A DNA stretch of 64,000 nucleotides, from the NCBI RefSeq assembly GCF_040939785.1, contig NZ_CP162553.1:1798001-1862000 (forward strand), in the 5' to 3' direction. The translations under genes and the position numbers were made by a program. The notes below the pieces were generated by a model. That model saw only the letters and a list, made by a program, of their open reading frames with translations. It was not told the DNA's origin and did no database searches. Within the stretch, counting starts at the first letter, position 1. Each line of letters starts with the position of its first letter. This DNA is from Bradyrhizobium lupini. GTDB taxonomy: Bacteria > Pseudomonadota > Alphaproteobacteria > Rhizobiales > Xanthobacteraceae. Below, one piece after another: positions 34,761 through 44,043 of the stretch.

Positions 34761-36494
34761 TTAGGCGGCGCGCACGGTGTCGAGGAACTTGCCGACCTCG
34801 AGCTTGAGGCGGTTGCTGTCGCCGGACAATGACCGCGCGGCTGCCAGCACCTGCGACGATGCCGAGCCGGTTTCGCCTGCACCGCGCTGCACGTCGGTGA
34901 TGTTGGACGAGACCTGATGGGTGCCTTCGGCCGCCTGCTGCACGTTGCGCGAGATCTCCTGCGTCGCCGCGCCCTGCTCCTCGACGGCCGCCGCGATCGT
35001 GGACGATATCTCGGACAGCTTTTCAATGGTGTTGCTGATGGCGCTGATGGCGGCGACGGAGTCCTGCGTCGCGGCCTGAATGCCGGAAATCTGCTGGCCG
35101 ATCTCGCCGGTCGCCTTCGCGGTCTGCTCGGCAAGCGCCTTCACTTCGGAAGCCACCACCGCAAAACCGCGACCGGCCTCGCCGGCGCGTGCCGCCTCGA
35201 TGGTGGCATTAAGCGCCAGCAGGTTGGTCTGGCCGGCGATGGTGTTGATCAGCTCGACCACGTCGCCAATGCGAGCCGCCGCCTTGGACAATTCTCCGAC
35301 ACGGTCGGTCGTGGTTCGGGCTTGGGTAACCGCCTCGCTCGCGACCCGCGCCGATTCCTGCACTTGGCGGCTAATCTCCGTAATTGAAGACGACAGCTCT
35401 TCCGTGGCCGACGCCACCGATTGCACGTTGGTCGACGCCTCCTCGGAGGCCGCAGCCACAACTATCGTCAGTTCCTGTGCCCGCTCCGCCGTCGAGGTCA
35501 ACGTCGAGGCCGAAGCCTCGAGCTCCGTCGCGGCCGACGACACCGTATCGACGATCTCGCCGACGGCGCCTTCGAAACTATCAGCAAGCTTGCGCATATC
35601 GGCCTTGCGCTGCTCGGCCGCCACCTGGTCCTGCCGCATCTTGGCTTCCGCTTCCTGGCGCGCCTTCTGCTCCGACACGACCTTGAATTTCTCGACGGCC
35701 GCGGCGACACCGCCGACCTCGTCCTTGCGGCCGAGACCCGGCAGGACAACAGAGAAGTCACCACCAGCGAGCTTGTCCATGGCAACCGTGAGCGCGCGGA
35801 TCGGCCGCGCGATGGTCAGGAAGGACATCAGCCACGAACCGATGAGGACGAGCACGGCGCACGCACCGACCACCATGCCGAGACGCTCGCTCACGGCCAT
35901 CTCCTGGCTCGCGGCAGCGATTTCTTCATCGCTCTTGTGCTTGGCGAAATCGGCAATCTCGCTGGTCAAATTGTCCAGCTGTGTGGCAAGCGGCAGCGTC
36001 ACCTCGCGGATCTGGCGCGCGCCTTCCTCGGAAATCTTGGCGGCGAGGACGGGGTCCGTGGCCGCAACCGCAATGGCCTCGCTGCGAACAGAGGCGTTCT
36101 GCTGCGCGCCCTTCAGGTAATCGGCCGACGTAGACTTGAGCTTCTCCATCCGCGCGCGGTTTTCCGGGACGTGCGACAACCTGAGCATGGAATCGACAAC
36201 GCCGTTCAGTGCTTTCGACCGCTCCAGCAGAAGCTCGCTCGCCTTTTGCAAGTCACCCTGATTGTTGGCGAGACGCATGTCCCGTACGGCGAGTTGCAAG
36301 CCGCGTATCCCAAGCTTGGCTTCGGTAGCCTCGCGCACCAATTCCTGCTGCGCAAGCGCGGCCTGGTTGGAATGCCGCACGTTGTTGTTGCCGATGACCT
36401 GGCTCGCGATCATGGCGCCGACGAGAACAACGCCGAACGCCGAAGCGAGCGCGAGCTTGGTACCGATTTGCAGATTCTGGATGAGTCTCGACAT
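34761..36494 (-). CDS. Methyl-accepting chemotaxis protein 4 (4HB-like sensor)
   Basis: A 577-residue chemoreceptor with TM1 about 12-32, a helical periplasmic sensor 33-205, TM2 206-227, HAMP 228-280 and the signalling domain. The sensor includes [20 protein letters not shown] and has no recognisable ligand pocket by eye. The signalling domain is nearly identical to those of the neighbouring receptors ([18 protein letters not shown]; end FLDTVRAA), so the cluster arose by duplication or is kept alike by gene conversion. The ATG at 36494 ([14 protein letters not shown]) was chosen over a frame open to 36677. It has its own terminator at 34706-34734 and a leader shared with receptor gene 3. 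Confidence 0.93.
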   Translation of the reverse strand: MSRLIQNLQIGTKLALASAFGVVLVGAMIASQVIGNNNVRHSNQAALAQQELVREATEAKLGIRGLQLAVRDMRLANNQGDLQKASELLLERSKALNGVVDSMLRLSHVPENRARMEKLKSTSADYLKGAQQNASVRSEAIAVAATDPVLAAKISEEGARQIREVTLPLATQLDNLTSEIADFAKHKSDEEIAAASQEMAVSERLGMVVGACAVLVLIGSWLMSFLTIARPIRALTVAMDKLAGGDFSVVLPGLGRKDEVGGVAAAVEKFKVVSEQKARQEAEAKMRQDQVAAEQRKADMRKLADSFEGAVGEIVDTVSSAATELEASASTLTSTAERAQELTIVVAAASEEASTNVQSVASATEELSSSITEISRQVQESARVASEAVTQARTTTDRVGELSKAAARIGDVVELINTIAGQTNLLALNATIEAARAGEAGRGFAVVASEVKALAEQTAKATGEIGQQISGIQAATQDSVAAISAISNTIEKLSEISSTIAAAVEEQGAATQEISRNVQQAAEGTHQVSSNITDVQRGAGETGSASSQVLAAARSLSGDSNRLKLEVGKFLDTVRAA

Positions 36495-36543
36495 GAGGGC
36501 GTTTCCCGGGTTGCGCGGCCAAGTCATTGTCGGTCGCCCTCGG

Positions 36544-36596
36544 CGTTGATCGCCCTTGCCTAAAAACTGAGCTTCAGGTGTGGTGATCTGGTTAAC
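36544..36596 (-). promoter_or_regulatory. Conserved leader upstream of chemoreceptor gene 4
   Basis: The 17-mer CGTTGATCGCCCTTGCC (36544-36560, plus strand) and TCTGGTTAAC (36587-36596) match the blocks before receptor gene 3. The GTTAACC core resembles a CtrA half site, which would fit flagellar and chemotaxis control in alphaproteobacteria, but this is inference. Confidence 0.5.
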
Positions 36597-36701
36597 GATC
36601 GCCCCCGGACAAATACCGGACTTACCGGAAAATCCCTTGAAAAACAGCACGGTCCGCGCGCTTAACAGGTTAACCACACGCGGCGGTAGGATGCCCGATT
36701 T

Positions 36702-36953
36702 CTAGCCCGTGCGACCAAGGGCCTTTTGGCTCTCGCCAATCAAGCTGATCCGGAACACCGGCTCCTTGTTCTCGTCGAGCAGCTCCATGCGCCATTCGGC
36801 GTCCTGTTTCAGGCCGCGCGAGATGCCGCCGAGCAAATTGGCACAGACTTCGGTCATCTCGGTCCAGGCCGCGGCGCGGTCCTCGAACTCATATGGCTGG
36901 TCGGCAGCACCGGAATAGCGGCCCGTGCTGATACGGAAGAAGTACAGCGACAT
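36702..36953 (-). CDS. DUF6894-type small protein, 83 aa
   Basis: A small soluble protein beginning MSLYFFRISTGRYSGAADQP then YEFEDRAAAWTEMTEVCANL. The Y-F-F-R-I start, the acidic F-E-D-R turn and the following helix match the DUF6894 family of rhizobial small proteins, whose role is unknown. It ends FRISLIGESQKALGRTG. It lies about 200 bp upstream of receptor gene 4 on the same strand but probably has its own transcript. No signal peptide or membrane segment. Confidence 0.75.
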   Translation of the reverse strand: MSLYFFRISTGRYSGAADQPYEFEDRAAAWTEMTEVCANLLGGISRGLKQDAEWRMELLDENKEPVFRISLIGESQKALGRTG

Positions 36954-37111
36954 CGTTGAACCCTTTTATCGGGCCGCGCCCCCGGCCGTACGCAAACTGG
37001 GCGCGAACAGCTACCAACGCATGAAAGCCGCCGTCCGTATGACTACGGCGCGGCGGCTTCGTGTTTGATGGCAGCTCTCAACGAGCAAGTGCGCGGACGC
37101 GCGCAGCCAAC

Positions 37112-37711
37112 TCACTGGGTCGAGCGGCGCAGCTCCAGCGGGGCGTCGTCCCTGGCGGGCTCCGATTTAACTTGCGGCTTCACCGGCTCGAGCCGGCTAC
37201 TCTCGACGCGCGGGGTCTCGACACGCGCGGCGACTTCGGTGTTGGGCGTGCCGACCGAACCCGTGTGTTCCGAGGTGCGCAGCGAGCGCGGCCGCGCGAC
37301 GGCCCGCGCCATCAGCATCTGGTTGCCGCCCTGGTGATGGAAGTCGCAATAGGCGAAGCCCATCCCCGATACCGAGCCGCGGAAACTGCGATCGTCGGTC
37401 TTTTCAAGGTTGAAACAGGGCTCGAACGGAATGCCCTTGATCGAGGCGCAGACGTTCTGGCCGCGGATCTGCAGCGTGTTGCCGGGCAGGCGGAGATGTT
37501 TCACCGGACCTGCACCCGAGAACTGCACGGCGCCGGCGGCGCCGAGGTCGTCCATGATGCGGCCCGCGCCCCGGGTGCCGTCAAAGCAGGTGAAAGCAAA
37601 CACCTTCCCGGCGACGAAGCGGCGCGCCTCATCGGCGTTCATGCTTCCAGCAATGGCCGGCGTAAGCGTCGCTACCGCCGTGACCGCCCCCAACACAATA
37701 CGCGCAAGCAT
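37112..37711 (-). CDS. Hypothetical secreted protein with Cys-rich core, 199 aa
   Basis: A signal peptide is clear (MLARIVLGAVTAVATLTPAI, cleavage after about residue 21, AIAG). The mature part contains four Cys residues in KVFAFTCFDGTRGAGR, GQNVCASIKG, FEPCFNLEK and FAYCDFHHQ, probably two disulfides, then a Ser/Arg/Val-rich tail of about 60 residues likely to be disordered. The ATG at 37711 was chosen; a TTG two codons earlier extends the frame to 37717. No family is recognised. It is a single gene between a small DUF6894 gene and acuI. Confidence 0.72.
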   Translation of the reverse strand: MLARIVLGAVTAVATLTPAIAGSMNADEARRFVAGKVFAFTCFDGTRGAGRIMDDLGAAGAVQFSGAGPVKHLRLPGNTLQIRGQNVCASIKGIPFEPCFNLEKTDDRSFRGSVSGMGFAYCDFHHQGGNQMLMARAVARPRSLRTSEHTGSVGTPNTEVAARVETPRVESSRLEPVKPQVKSEPARDDAPLELRRSTQ

Positions 37712-37823
37712 GCTCAACTCCGAACCAACCCCGCAGCGGGCTATGCCTTATCTCTTTACCTGCTGCTTACCATACTAACCATGGCGACATTGAAGCAGCA
37801 TGGTTGGTAAAGTCTGAACGCCG

Positions 37824-38810
37824 TTAGACAATTTTTACAACGGTGCGACCGCGGACCTGGCCGGCGAGGATTTTCGCGCCCCACTCCGGAACTTCAGAAA
37901 GCGGAATTTCGTGAGTAATTTCAGCTAGTTTTGACCGGTCCAGATCGGACGCCAGGCGTTGCCAGGCAGCTTTCCGCGGCTCGATCGGGCACATCACGGA
38001 ATCGATGCCGAGAAGGCACACCCCGCGCAAAATGAAGGGTGCGACGGAAGACGGCAGGTCCATGCCGGCAGCCAAGCCGCAGGCCGCGATCGCGCCGCCG
38101 TACTTCGTCATCGACAGCAGGTTTGCGAGCGTGGTCGAGCCGACGCTGTCGACGCCACCCGCCCAGCGCTCCTTGGCGATGGGCTTGGCGGCCGCCGACA
38201 ATTCGTTGCGGTCGATCACCTCAGCCGCGCCGATCTCTTTCAGATAGTCCGCTTCGGACGCACGTCCGGTGGAGGCGATGACGTGATAGCCGAGCTTCGA
38301 GAGCACGGCGGTCGCAACCGAGCCGACGCCGCCTGCAGCCCCCGTCACCACGACCGGACCGCTGTTCGGCGACACTCCGTGCTTCTCCAGCGCCAGCACG
38401 GACAGCATCGCGGTGAAGCCGGCAGTGCCGATCGCCATGGCGTCGCGCGCCGATAGGCCCTGCGGAAGAGCGACCAGCCAGTCGCCTTTCACCCGCGCCT
38501 TCTCGGCATAGGCGCCAAGATGGGTCTCGCCCATGCCCCAGCCGGTGCAGACAACCTTATCGCCCGCCTTCCATTGCGGATGCGAGGACTGCTCGACGGT
38601 GCCGGCGAAGTCGATGCCGGCAATCATCGGGAAGCGGCGCACCACCGGCGCCTTGCCGGTGAGCGCAAGGCCGTCCTTGTAGTTCAACGTCGACCATTCC
38701 ACGCGGACGGTGACGTCGCCCTCCATCAGTTCGGCTTCGTCGAACTGCGTGAGCTGCGCGGTGGTGCCCTTGTCCGCCTTGTCGATCCGGATCGCCTTGA
38801 ACGTCGCCAC
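37824..38810 (-). CDS. acuI: Acrylyl-CoA reductase / YhdH-type quinone oxidoreductase
   Basis: A 328-residue NADPH-dependent medium-chain reductase. The N-terminal GroES-like part has [20 protein letters not shown] then [13 protein letters not shown], and the Rossmann part has [20 protein letters not shown]. It lacks zinc ligands, as in the YhdH/AcuI group. AcuI reduces acryloyl-CoA to propionyl-CoA and detoxifies acrylate, for instance in DMSP and 3-hydroxypropionate metabolism. No propionate or DMSP gene is adjacent, so the role is inferred from the family. The ATG at 38810 is the only reasonable start. Confidence 0.9.
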   Translation of the reverse strand: MATFKAIRIDKADKGTTAQLTQFDEAELMEGDVTVRVEWSTLNYKDGLALTGKAPVVRRFPMIAGIDFAGTVEQSSHPQWKAGDKVVCTGWGMGETHLGAYAEKARVKGDWLVALPQGLSARDAMAIGTAGFTAMLSVLALEKHGVSPNSGPVVVTGAAGGVGSVATAVLSKLGYHVIASTGRASEADYLKEIGAAEVIDRNELSAAAKPIAKERWAGGVDSVGSTTLANLLSMTKYGGAIAACGLAAGMDLPSSVAPFILRGVCLLGIDSVMCPIEPRKAAWQRLASDLDRSKLAEITHEIPLSEVPEWGAKILAGQVRGRTVVKIV

Positions 38811-38850
38811 AGCAAAACTCCCTGACTTGTTTCAGGGGATGTTTAGCCGA

Positions 38851-40104
38851 TCAGGCAGGCTGCGCAACCGTCCGCTGGACCGGTTTCTCCACGATCGGAA
38901 GATTGATCAGCGCCGAGAGCACGCCGAACAGGATCGAGAGCCACCAGATCGGCGTGTAGGAACCGAACCGCTCGAACACGATGCCGCCGAGCCAGACGCC
39001 GAGGAAGCCGCCGACCTGATGGCTGACGAAGGCGAAGCCATAGAGCGTGGCGAACCAGCGCGTGCCGAACATGATCGCGACCAGTGCCGAGGTCGGTGGC
39101 ACGGTCGACAGCCAGGTCAGGCCGGAGACCGCGCCGAACGCAATCGCCGAGAACGGCGTGATCGGAAACGAGATGAAGGCAAGCGTCGCAAGCGCGCGGG
39201 TGAAATAGATGGTCGAGAGGATGTAGCGCTTGGGCAGGCTGTTCTGGAGATAGCCGACGCTGAGCGATCCCATGATGTTGAACAGGCCGATCGCCGCGAT
39301 CACCCAGCCGCCGATCTGCGTGGAGATGCCGCTATCGACCAGGAAGGCCGGCAGATGCACCGTGATGAAGGCAAGCTGGAAGCCGCAGGTGAAGAAGCCG
39401 AGGACAAGCAGCACGTAGGAGCGATGGCCGAAGGCTTCCGCGAGCGCTTTGGTGAAGGTCTGCTGGTCCGCAGGCGCCGCATTTGCCGCGCTTGCGACCG
39501 GCGGCGTCGAGAGCGCCAGCGACAACGGGATGATCAGCAGCATCAGGAAGCCGAACACGGTGAGCGCCTGCTGCCAGCCGAAATTGTCGATTAGGGCCAC
39601 ACCGATCGGCGCGAACAGGAATTGCCCGAACGATCCCGCCGCAGTGCCGGCGCCGAGCGCAAGGCCGCGCTTCTCGGCCGGCAAGAGCTTGGTGAAGGCC
39701 GAGAGCACCAGATTGAACGAGCAGCCGGCGAGACCGAAGCCGACCATGACACCAGCGCCGATGTTGAGCGACAGCGGCGTCGATGAGTAGCGCATCAGGA
39801 GCAAGCCCCCGGCATAGAGCAGAGCGCCGACGCACATCACCCGGAACAGGCCGAAGCGATCGGCGACCGCGCCGGCGACGGGCTGGCCCAGTCCCCACAG
39901 CAAATTCTGAAACGCGATCGCGAGGCCGAACACGTCGCGGCCCCAGGCATATTCATGGCTCATCGGCTGTACGAAGAAGCCCAGCGCCGAGCGCGGGCCG
40001 AACCCGAGCATCCCGATCGCGCAGCCGCAGAGAATGATGATCGCCGGCGTGCGCCAGGAGGAGGAACGGGAGACCGAACCGAGCTCACCCATCTGTATCG
40101 ACAT
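38851..40104 (-). CDS. MFS transporter, 417 aa
   Basis: An inner-membrane permease with about 12 transmembrane segments. Motifs include GFFVQPMSHEYAWGRDVFGL, LLWGLGQPVAGAVADRFGLF (MFS motif A region), and GTRWFATLYGFAFVSHQVGG in the second half. The latter pattern is shared by monocarboxylate/oxalate-type MFS permeases, so an organic anion is plausible, but no substrate can be assigned. GAGGAACAGC directly before the ATG at 40104 decides the start within a frame open to 40233. It is 40 bp upstream of acuI on the same strand, so the two may form an operon, and it diverges from nadA. Confidence 0.87.
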   Translation of the reverse strand: MSIQMGELGSVSRSSSWRTPAIIILCGCAIGMLGFGPRSALGFFVQPMSHEYAWGRDVFGLAIAFQNLLWGLGQPVAGAVADRFGLFRVMCVGALLYAGGLLLMRYSSTPLSLNIGAGVMVGFGLAGCSFNLVLSAFTKLLPAEKRGLALGAGTAAGSFGQFLFAPIGVALIDNFGWQQALTVFGFLMLLIIPLSLALSTPPVASAANAAPADQQTFTKALAEAFGHRSYVLLVLGFFTCGFQLAFITVHLPAFLVDSGISTQIGGWVIAAIGLFNIMGSLSVGYLQNSLPKRYILSTIYFTRALATLAFISFPITPFSAIAFGAVSGLTWLSTVPPTSALVAIMFGTRWFATLYGFAFVSHQVGGFLGVWLGGIVFERFGSYTPIWWLSILFGVLSALINLPIVEKPVQRTVAQPA

Positions 40105-40328
40105 GCTGTTCCTCGTGCGTGGTCGCGGATTCGCAAATGGCGGCCGCGAGCCAGCTCGTTTAATGCATCTGCATGGAAACCCCAAGTCAAAAACGATTGC
40201 ATTCCGCGAAGAGCTGGCGCGGGAGCATTGCATTTCCTCGCGGCCTCAGCCGACGCGCCGGGCGCGACTTAACGGAAACGTGTGCGGCAAGATCTGGCGG
40301 CTCCCAACACGACGTGTTATTTTATATT

Positions 40329-40343
40329 TGCTCATATCGAGCA
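40329..40343. promoter_or_regulatory. NadQ-type operator 1 before nadA
   Basis: TGCTCATATCGAGCA is a 15-bp palindrome (arms TGCTC/GAGCA, 5-bp centre) about 90 bp before the nadA start, in an AT-rich region. It has the same length and arms as the second site at 40393. From memory, the NadQ motif of Rhizobiales is of the TACTCAT-ATGAGTA type. Confidence 0.6.
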
Positions 40344-40392
40344 TATCGAATGATCCCCCGGCCTGTCGGCCGGATTTCTCAGGCTTTATATA

Positions 40393-40407
40393 TGCTCAAA
40401 ATGAGTA
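40393..40407. promoter_or_regulatory. NadQ-type operator 2 before nadA
   Basis: TGCTCAAAATGAGTA is an imperfect palindrome (TGCTC/GAGTA) 25 bp before the nadA ATG, spaced 64 bp from site 1. A repressor bound here would block transcription or initiation. The likely regulator is the Nudix-wHTH gene at 24398-25366. Confidence 0.65.
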
Positions 40408-40432
40408 CAAATGACATGCACGGGAGGCTTGG

Positions 40433-41539
40433 ATGCCGCTAACTGGAATTTACGGCCCCGACGACTTTGCCAACCGGCCGCAGGGCCACGTGATCACCCC
40501 GGCACAGGCCAAGCAGTCGCGAACCGGACCTTCGCTGCCGATGCCTTCACTGGAATGGACGCCGGAGGTCGAGCGAGCCACCGCACCGCTTTACGAGCGC
40601 GTGAAACGTGTCATCCCGCCGATCGAATGGCCGCTGATGGCCCCGACGATCAAGGCGATCAACGAGCTGAAGCAGGCCCGGGGCGCGGTGATCCTCGCGC
40701 ACAATTACCAGACGCCGGAGATCTTCCACTGCGTCGCCGACATCGGCGGTGATTCGCTCCAGCTCGCGGTCGAAGCCACCAGGGTGAAGGCCGGCATCAT
40801 CGTCCAGTGCGGCGTGCACTTCATGGCGGAGACGTCGAAACTGCTCAATCCGGACAAGACGGTGCTTATTCCTGATACGCGCGCCGGCTGCTCGCTCGCT
40901 GCCAGCATCACCGGCGCCGACGTCCGCCTGCTCCGCGAAAAATTCCCCGGCGTGCCTGTCGTTGCCTATGTCAACACCTCCGCGGAGGTGAAGGCCGAGG
41001 TCGATATCTGCTGCACCTCGTCGAACGCGGTGCAGGTGGTCGAAAGCCTCGGCGCACCAACCGTGATCTTCCTGCCCGACCGCTATCTCGCCACTTACGT
41101 GGCCTCGAAGACCGACGTGAAGATCATTGCCTGGAAGGGCGCCTGCGAGGTGCACGAGCGTTTCACTGGCGCCGAGCTGCGCAGCTACCGCGAGGCCGAT
41201 CCCTCCGTGCAGATCATCGCTCATCCCGAATGCCCGCCGGACGTGCTGGCCGAGGCCGATTTCACGGGCTCGACCGCGCACATGATCAACTGGGTGCGCG
41301 AGCGGCGGCCGCGGCGGCTGGTGATGATCACGGAATGCTCGATGGCCGACAATGTCCGCGCCGAGCTGCCCGATGTGGAGATGCTGCGCCCCTGCAACAT
41401 CTGCCCGCACATGAAGCGCATCACGCTCGCCAACATTCTGGAGAGCCTGCTGACGCTTCGCGAAGAAGTGACGATCGATCCCGCGCTCGCGGACCGCGCA
41501 AGGCGCTCGGTCGAGCGGATGATCAATTTGAAGAACTGA
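40433..41539 (+). CDS. nadA: Quinolinate synthase
   Basis: A 368-residue [4Fe-4S] enzyme that condenses iminoaspartate with dihydroxyacetone phosphate to quinolinate in de novo NAD synthesis. Three Cys-bearing segments fit the cluster ligands: [14 protein letters not shown], a C-C pair in [10 protein letters not shown], and [35 protein letters not shown] carries substrate-binding residues. GGGAGG lies 6 nt before the ATG at 40433. It opens the nadA-nadB-nadC operon (9 bp to nadB) and is preceded by two NadQ-type palindromes, so repression by NAD status is expected. Cytoplasmic. Confidence 0.96.
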   Translation: MPLTGIYGPDDFANRPQGHVITPAQAKQSRTGPSLPMPSLEWTPEVERATAPLYERVKRVIPPIEWPLMAPTIKAINELKQARGAVILAHNYQTPEIFHCVADIGGDSLQLAVEATRVKAGIIVQCGVHFMAETSKLLNPDKTVLIPDTRAGCSLAASITGADVRLLREKFPGVPVVAYVNTSAEVKAEVDICCTSSNAVQVVESLGAPTVIFLPDRYLATYVASKTDVKIIAWKGACEVHERFTGAELRSYREADPSVQIIAHPECPPDVLAEADFTGSTAHMINWVRERRPRRLVMITECSMADNVRAELPDVEMLRPCNICPHMKRITLANILESLLTLREEVTIDPALADRARRSVERMINLKN

Positions 41540-41548
41540 GATAAAGCC

Positions 41549-43066
41549 ATGACAAACAACATCAACACCCTCCCCCGCTCCGACGACGTCGTCATCGTCG
41601 GCGGCGGCCTTGCCGGATTGTTCTGCGCGCTCAAGCTCGCGCCGCGGCCGGTAATATTGATCTCGGCGGCGCCGCTCGGACAGGGCGCGTCGTCCGCATG
41701 GGCGCAAGGCGGCATCGCCGCGGCAATGGCTGAAGGCGATACGCCGGAAGCGCACGCCGCGGACACGGTTGCAGTTGGCGGCGGCATCGTCGACGAAGCT
41801 GTCGCACTCGGGATCGCGCGCGAGGCCGCACCGCGGATTCACGACCTTCTCGCCTATGGCGTGCCGTTCGACCGCGATCTCGAAGGCAGGCTCGCAGTCG
41901 GGCGCGAGGCCGCACACTCGGCGCGGCGTATCGTACATGTGCGTGGCGATGGCGCGGGCGCCGCCATCATCGCGGCGCTGAGCGAAGCCGTGCGGCGCAC
42001 GCCGTCGATCCGGCTGATCGAAGGTTTCGTCGCCGAAGCGCTGTTGACCGAGGACGGCGCGGTCGCCGGCCTACGATTGCGCGAAGCTGGCGACGCGGCA
42101 GCACAGCCGATCCTGCTCGCCGCGCGGATGGTGGTGCTCGCGACGGGCGGCATCGGCCATCTCTATGCCGTCACCACCAATCCGCGCGAGGCCAGCGGAT
42201 CCGGCCTTGCGATCGCCGCACGCGCCGGCGCGGTGATTGCAGATCCCGAGTTCGTGCAATTTCACCCGACCGCCATCATGGTCGGCCGCGATCCCGCGCC
42301 GCTCGCCACGGAAGCCTTGCGCGGCGAAGGCGCGACACTGATCAACGGCCGTGGCGAGCGTTTCATGGCGGCGCGCCATCCGCTCGCCGAGCTCGCACCG
42401 CGCGACATCGTGGCCCGCGGCGTGTTCGCGGAGATCTCGGCCGGACGCGGCGCCTTCCTCGATGCGCGGCAGGCGCTGGGCGCACGTTTTGCCGACAGAT
42501 TCCCGTCCGTCCATGCAAGCTGCATCGCCGCTGGGATCGACCCCGCCACGCAGGCCATCCCGATCGCACCGGCGGCGCACTATCACATGGGCGGCATCGC
42601 GGTGGACGATCGCGGCCGCAGCTCGATCGACGGGCTCTGGGCCGGCGGCGAAGCGTCGTCCACCGGCGCGCATGGCGCGAACCGGCTTGCGTCGAATTCG
42701 CTGTTGGAGGCCGTGGTCTACGCCGCGCGCATCGCCGACGACATCGCCGGCCGCACCACTCCCTCGCCCGCACGTCTTGCGGACGTGCCGACGCCGGGGG
42801 ACGGCGCGCCGGATGCTGCGGCCGTGAAGCGGCTGCGGATGCTGATGAGCACGCATGTCGGCGTGATCCGCAATGGTGACGGGCTTGCGGACGCGGTTCG
42901 CAGCTTCTCCGCGCTCGAACGCGAGGCCACGAGCATCGCGGTCCGCAACATGGCAACGGCAGCCCTGCTCGTGGTGGCGTCAGCCTGGAACCGGCGCGAG
43001 AGCCGCGGCGCGCACTTCCGCTCCGACCATGCCGCGGACGTGCCCCCCTCGCGCAACGCACGATGA
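41549..43066 (+). CDS. nadB: L-aspartate oxidase (C-terminus probably cut by a frame error)
   Basis: An FAD enzyme that oxidises aspartate to iminoaspartate for Nad[21 protein letters not shown] is the FAD-binding start; [33 protein letters not shown] and [20 protein letters not shown] follow, typical of the fumarate reductase/NadB flavoprotein family. The reading frame stops at 43066, but the next frame continues [19 protein letters not shown] to a stop at 43149, which looks like the normal NadB tail (R-T-x-x-T-L-x-x-x-R-x-I-A). One extra C in the CCCCCC run at about 43043-43048 would join them into about 533 residues. Between nadA and nadC, same operon. Confidence 0.93.
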   Translation: MTNNINTLPRSDDVVIVGGGLAGLFCALKLAPRPVILISAAPLGQGASSAWAQGGIAAAMAEGDTPEAHAADTVAVGGGIVDEAVALGIAREAAPRIHDLLAYGVPFDRDLEGRLAVGREAAHSARRIVHVRGDGAGAAIIAALSEAVRRTPSIRLIEGFVAEALLTEDGAVAGLRLREAGDAAAQPILLAARMVVLATGGIGHLYAVTTNPREASGSGLAIAARAGAVIADPEFVQFHPTAIMVGRDPAPLATEALRGEGATLINGRGERFMAARHPLAELAPRDIVARGVFAEISAGRGAFLDARQALGARFADRFPSVHASCIAAGIDPATQAIPIAPAAHYHMGGIAVDDRGRSSIDGLWAGGEASSTGAHGANRLASNSLLEAVVYAARIADDIAGRTTPSPARLADVPTPGDGAPDAAAVKRLRMLMSTHVGVIRNGDGLADAVRSFSALEREATSIAVRNMATAALLVVASAWNRRESRGAHFRSDHAADVPPSRNAR

Positions 43067-43160
43067 CGACGCTCGCAGCAGTGCGCGAGATCGCGGACAG
43101 CCTGAGCGAACGCCCGACACCGCGCACGGCGCAACCGATGACCGCCTGACGGAGTCTGCC

Positions 43161-44039
43161 ATGATCACCCCGAATTCTCTGCTTTATCCCGACGCCTTCC
43201 TCTCCCCGCTCGCGATCGACGAGGCCGTGCTGCGCGCGCTCGATGAGGATCTCGGCCGCGCCGGCGACATCACCTCACTTGCGACGATCCCCGAAGCAAC
43301 GAAGGCGCAAGCAATCCTGGTCGCGCGGCAGTCCGGCGTGATCGCCGGCTTGCCACTGGCGCTCGCCACCTTGCAAAAGCTTTCGCCCGACATCGAGATA
43401 CGCGCACATGTTCGCGACGCCGCGCGCGTCGCCCGCGGGCAGCAGGTGCTGACGATCTCGGGGCCGGCACGCGCCATCCTCACGGCGGAGCGGACCGCGC
43501 TGAATTTCGTCGGCCGCCTGTCGGGCGTTGCGACGCTCACGGCGGACTATGTCGCGCGCACCGAGGGCACCCGGATGAGAATCTGCTGCACGCGAAAGAC
43601 CACGCCCGGGCTGCGCGCCTTGGAGAAATACGCGGTACGCTGCGGCGGCGGCTTCAATCACCGCTTCGGGCTCGACGACGCGATCCTGATCAAGGACAAC
43701 CACATCGCGGTCGCCGGCGGCATCCGTCCCGTGCTGGAGCGCGCCCGCGCCCAGGCCGGCCATCTCGTCAAGATCGAGATCGAGGTCGACACGCTTCCGC
43801 AGTTGCGCGAGGTGCTCGACACCGGCCTTGCCGACGCCGTGCTGCTCGACAACATGGATATTGCGACGCTGCGCGAAGCCGTCAGGCTCAACGAGGGACG
43901 CCTCAAGCTGGAGGCATCCGGCGGTGTCACCCTGGACTCGATCCCAGCCATCGCTGCGACCGGCGTCGACTACGCCTCATCCGGCGCGCTGACGCATTCG
44001 GCGCCAAATTTCGACTGCGCGCTGGATATCGAGGCGTGA
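43161..44039 (+). CDS. nadC: Nicotinate-nucleotide pyrophosphorylase (carboxylating)
   Basis: A 292-residue quinolinate phosphoribosyltransferase that converts quinolinate and PRPP to nicotinate mononucleotide. The N-terminal domain has [20 protein letters not shown]; the barrel has [40 protein letters not shown] and [14 protein letters not shown], all conserved in NadC. The ATG at 43161 was taken from ACGGAG upstream and from homology in length; the frame is open from 42873. It completes the nadABC operon; its stop lies 4 bp from that of the convergent cell-wall hydrolase gene. Confidence 0.96.
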   Translation: MITPNSLLYPDAFLSPLAIDEAVLRALDEDLGRAGDITSLATIPEATKAQAILVARQSGVIAGLPLALATLQKLSPDIEIRAHVRDAARVARGQQVLTISGPARAILTAERTALNFVGRLSGVATLTADYVARTEGTRMRICCTRKTTPGLRALEKYAVRCGGGFNHRFGLDDAILIKDNHIAVAGGIRPVLERARAQAGHLVKIEIEVDTLPQLREVLDTGLADAVLLDNMDIATLREAVRLNEGRLKLEASGGVTLDSIPAIAATGVDYASSGALTHSAPNFDCALDIEA

Positions 44040-44043
44040 GGCG

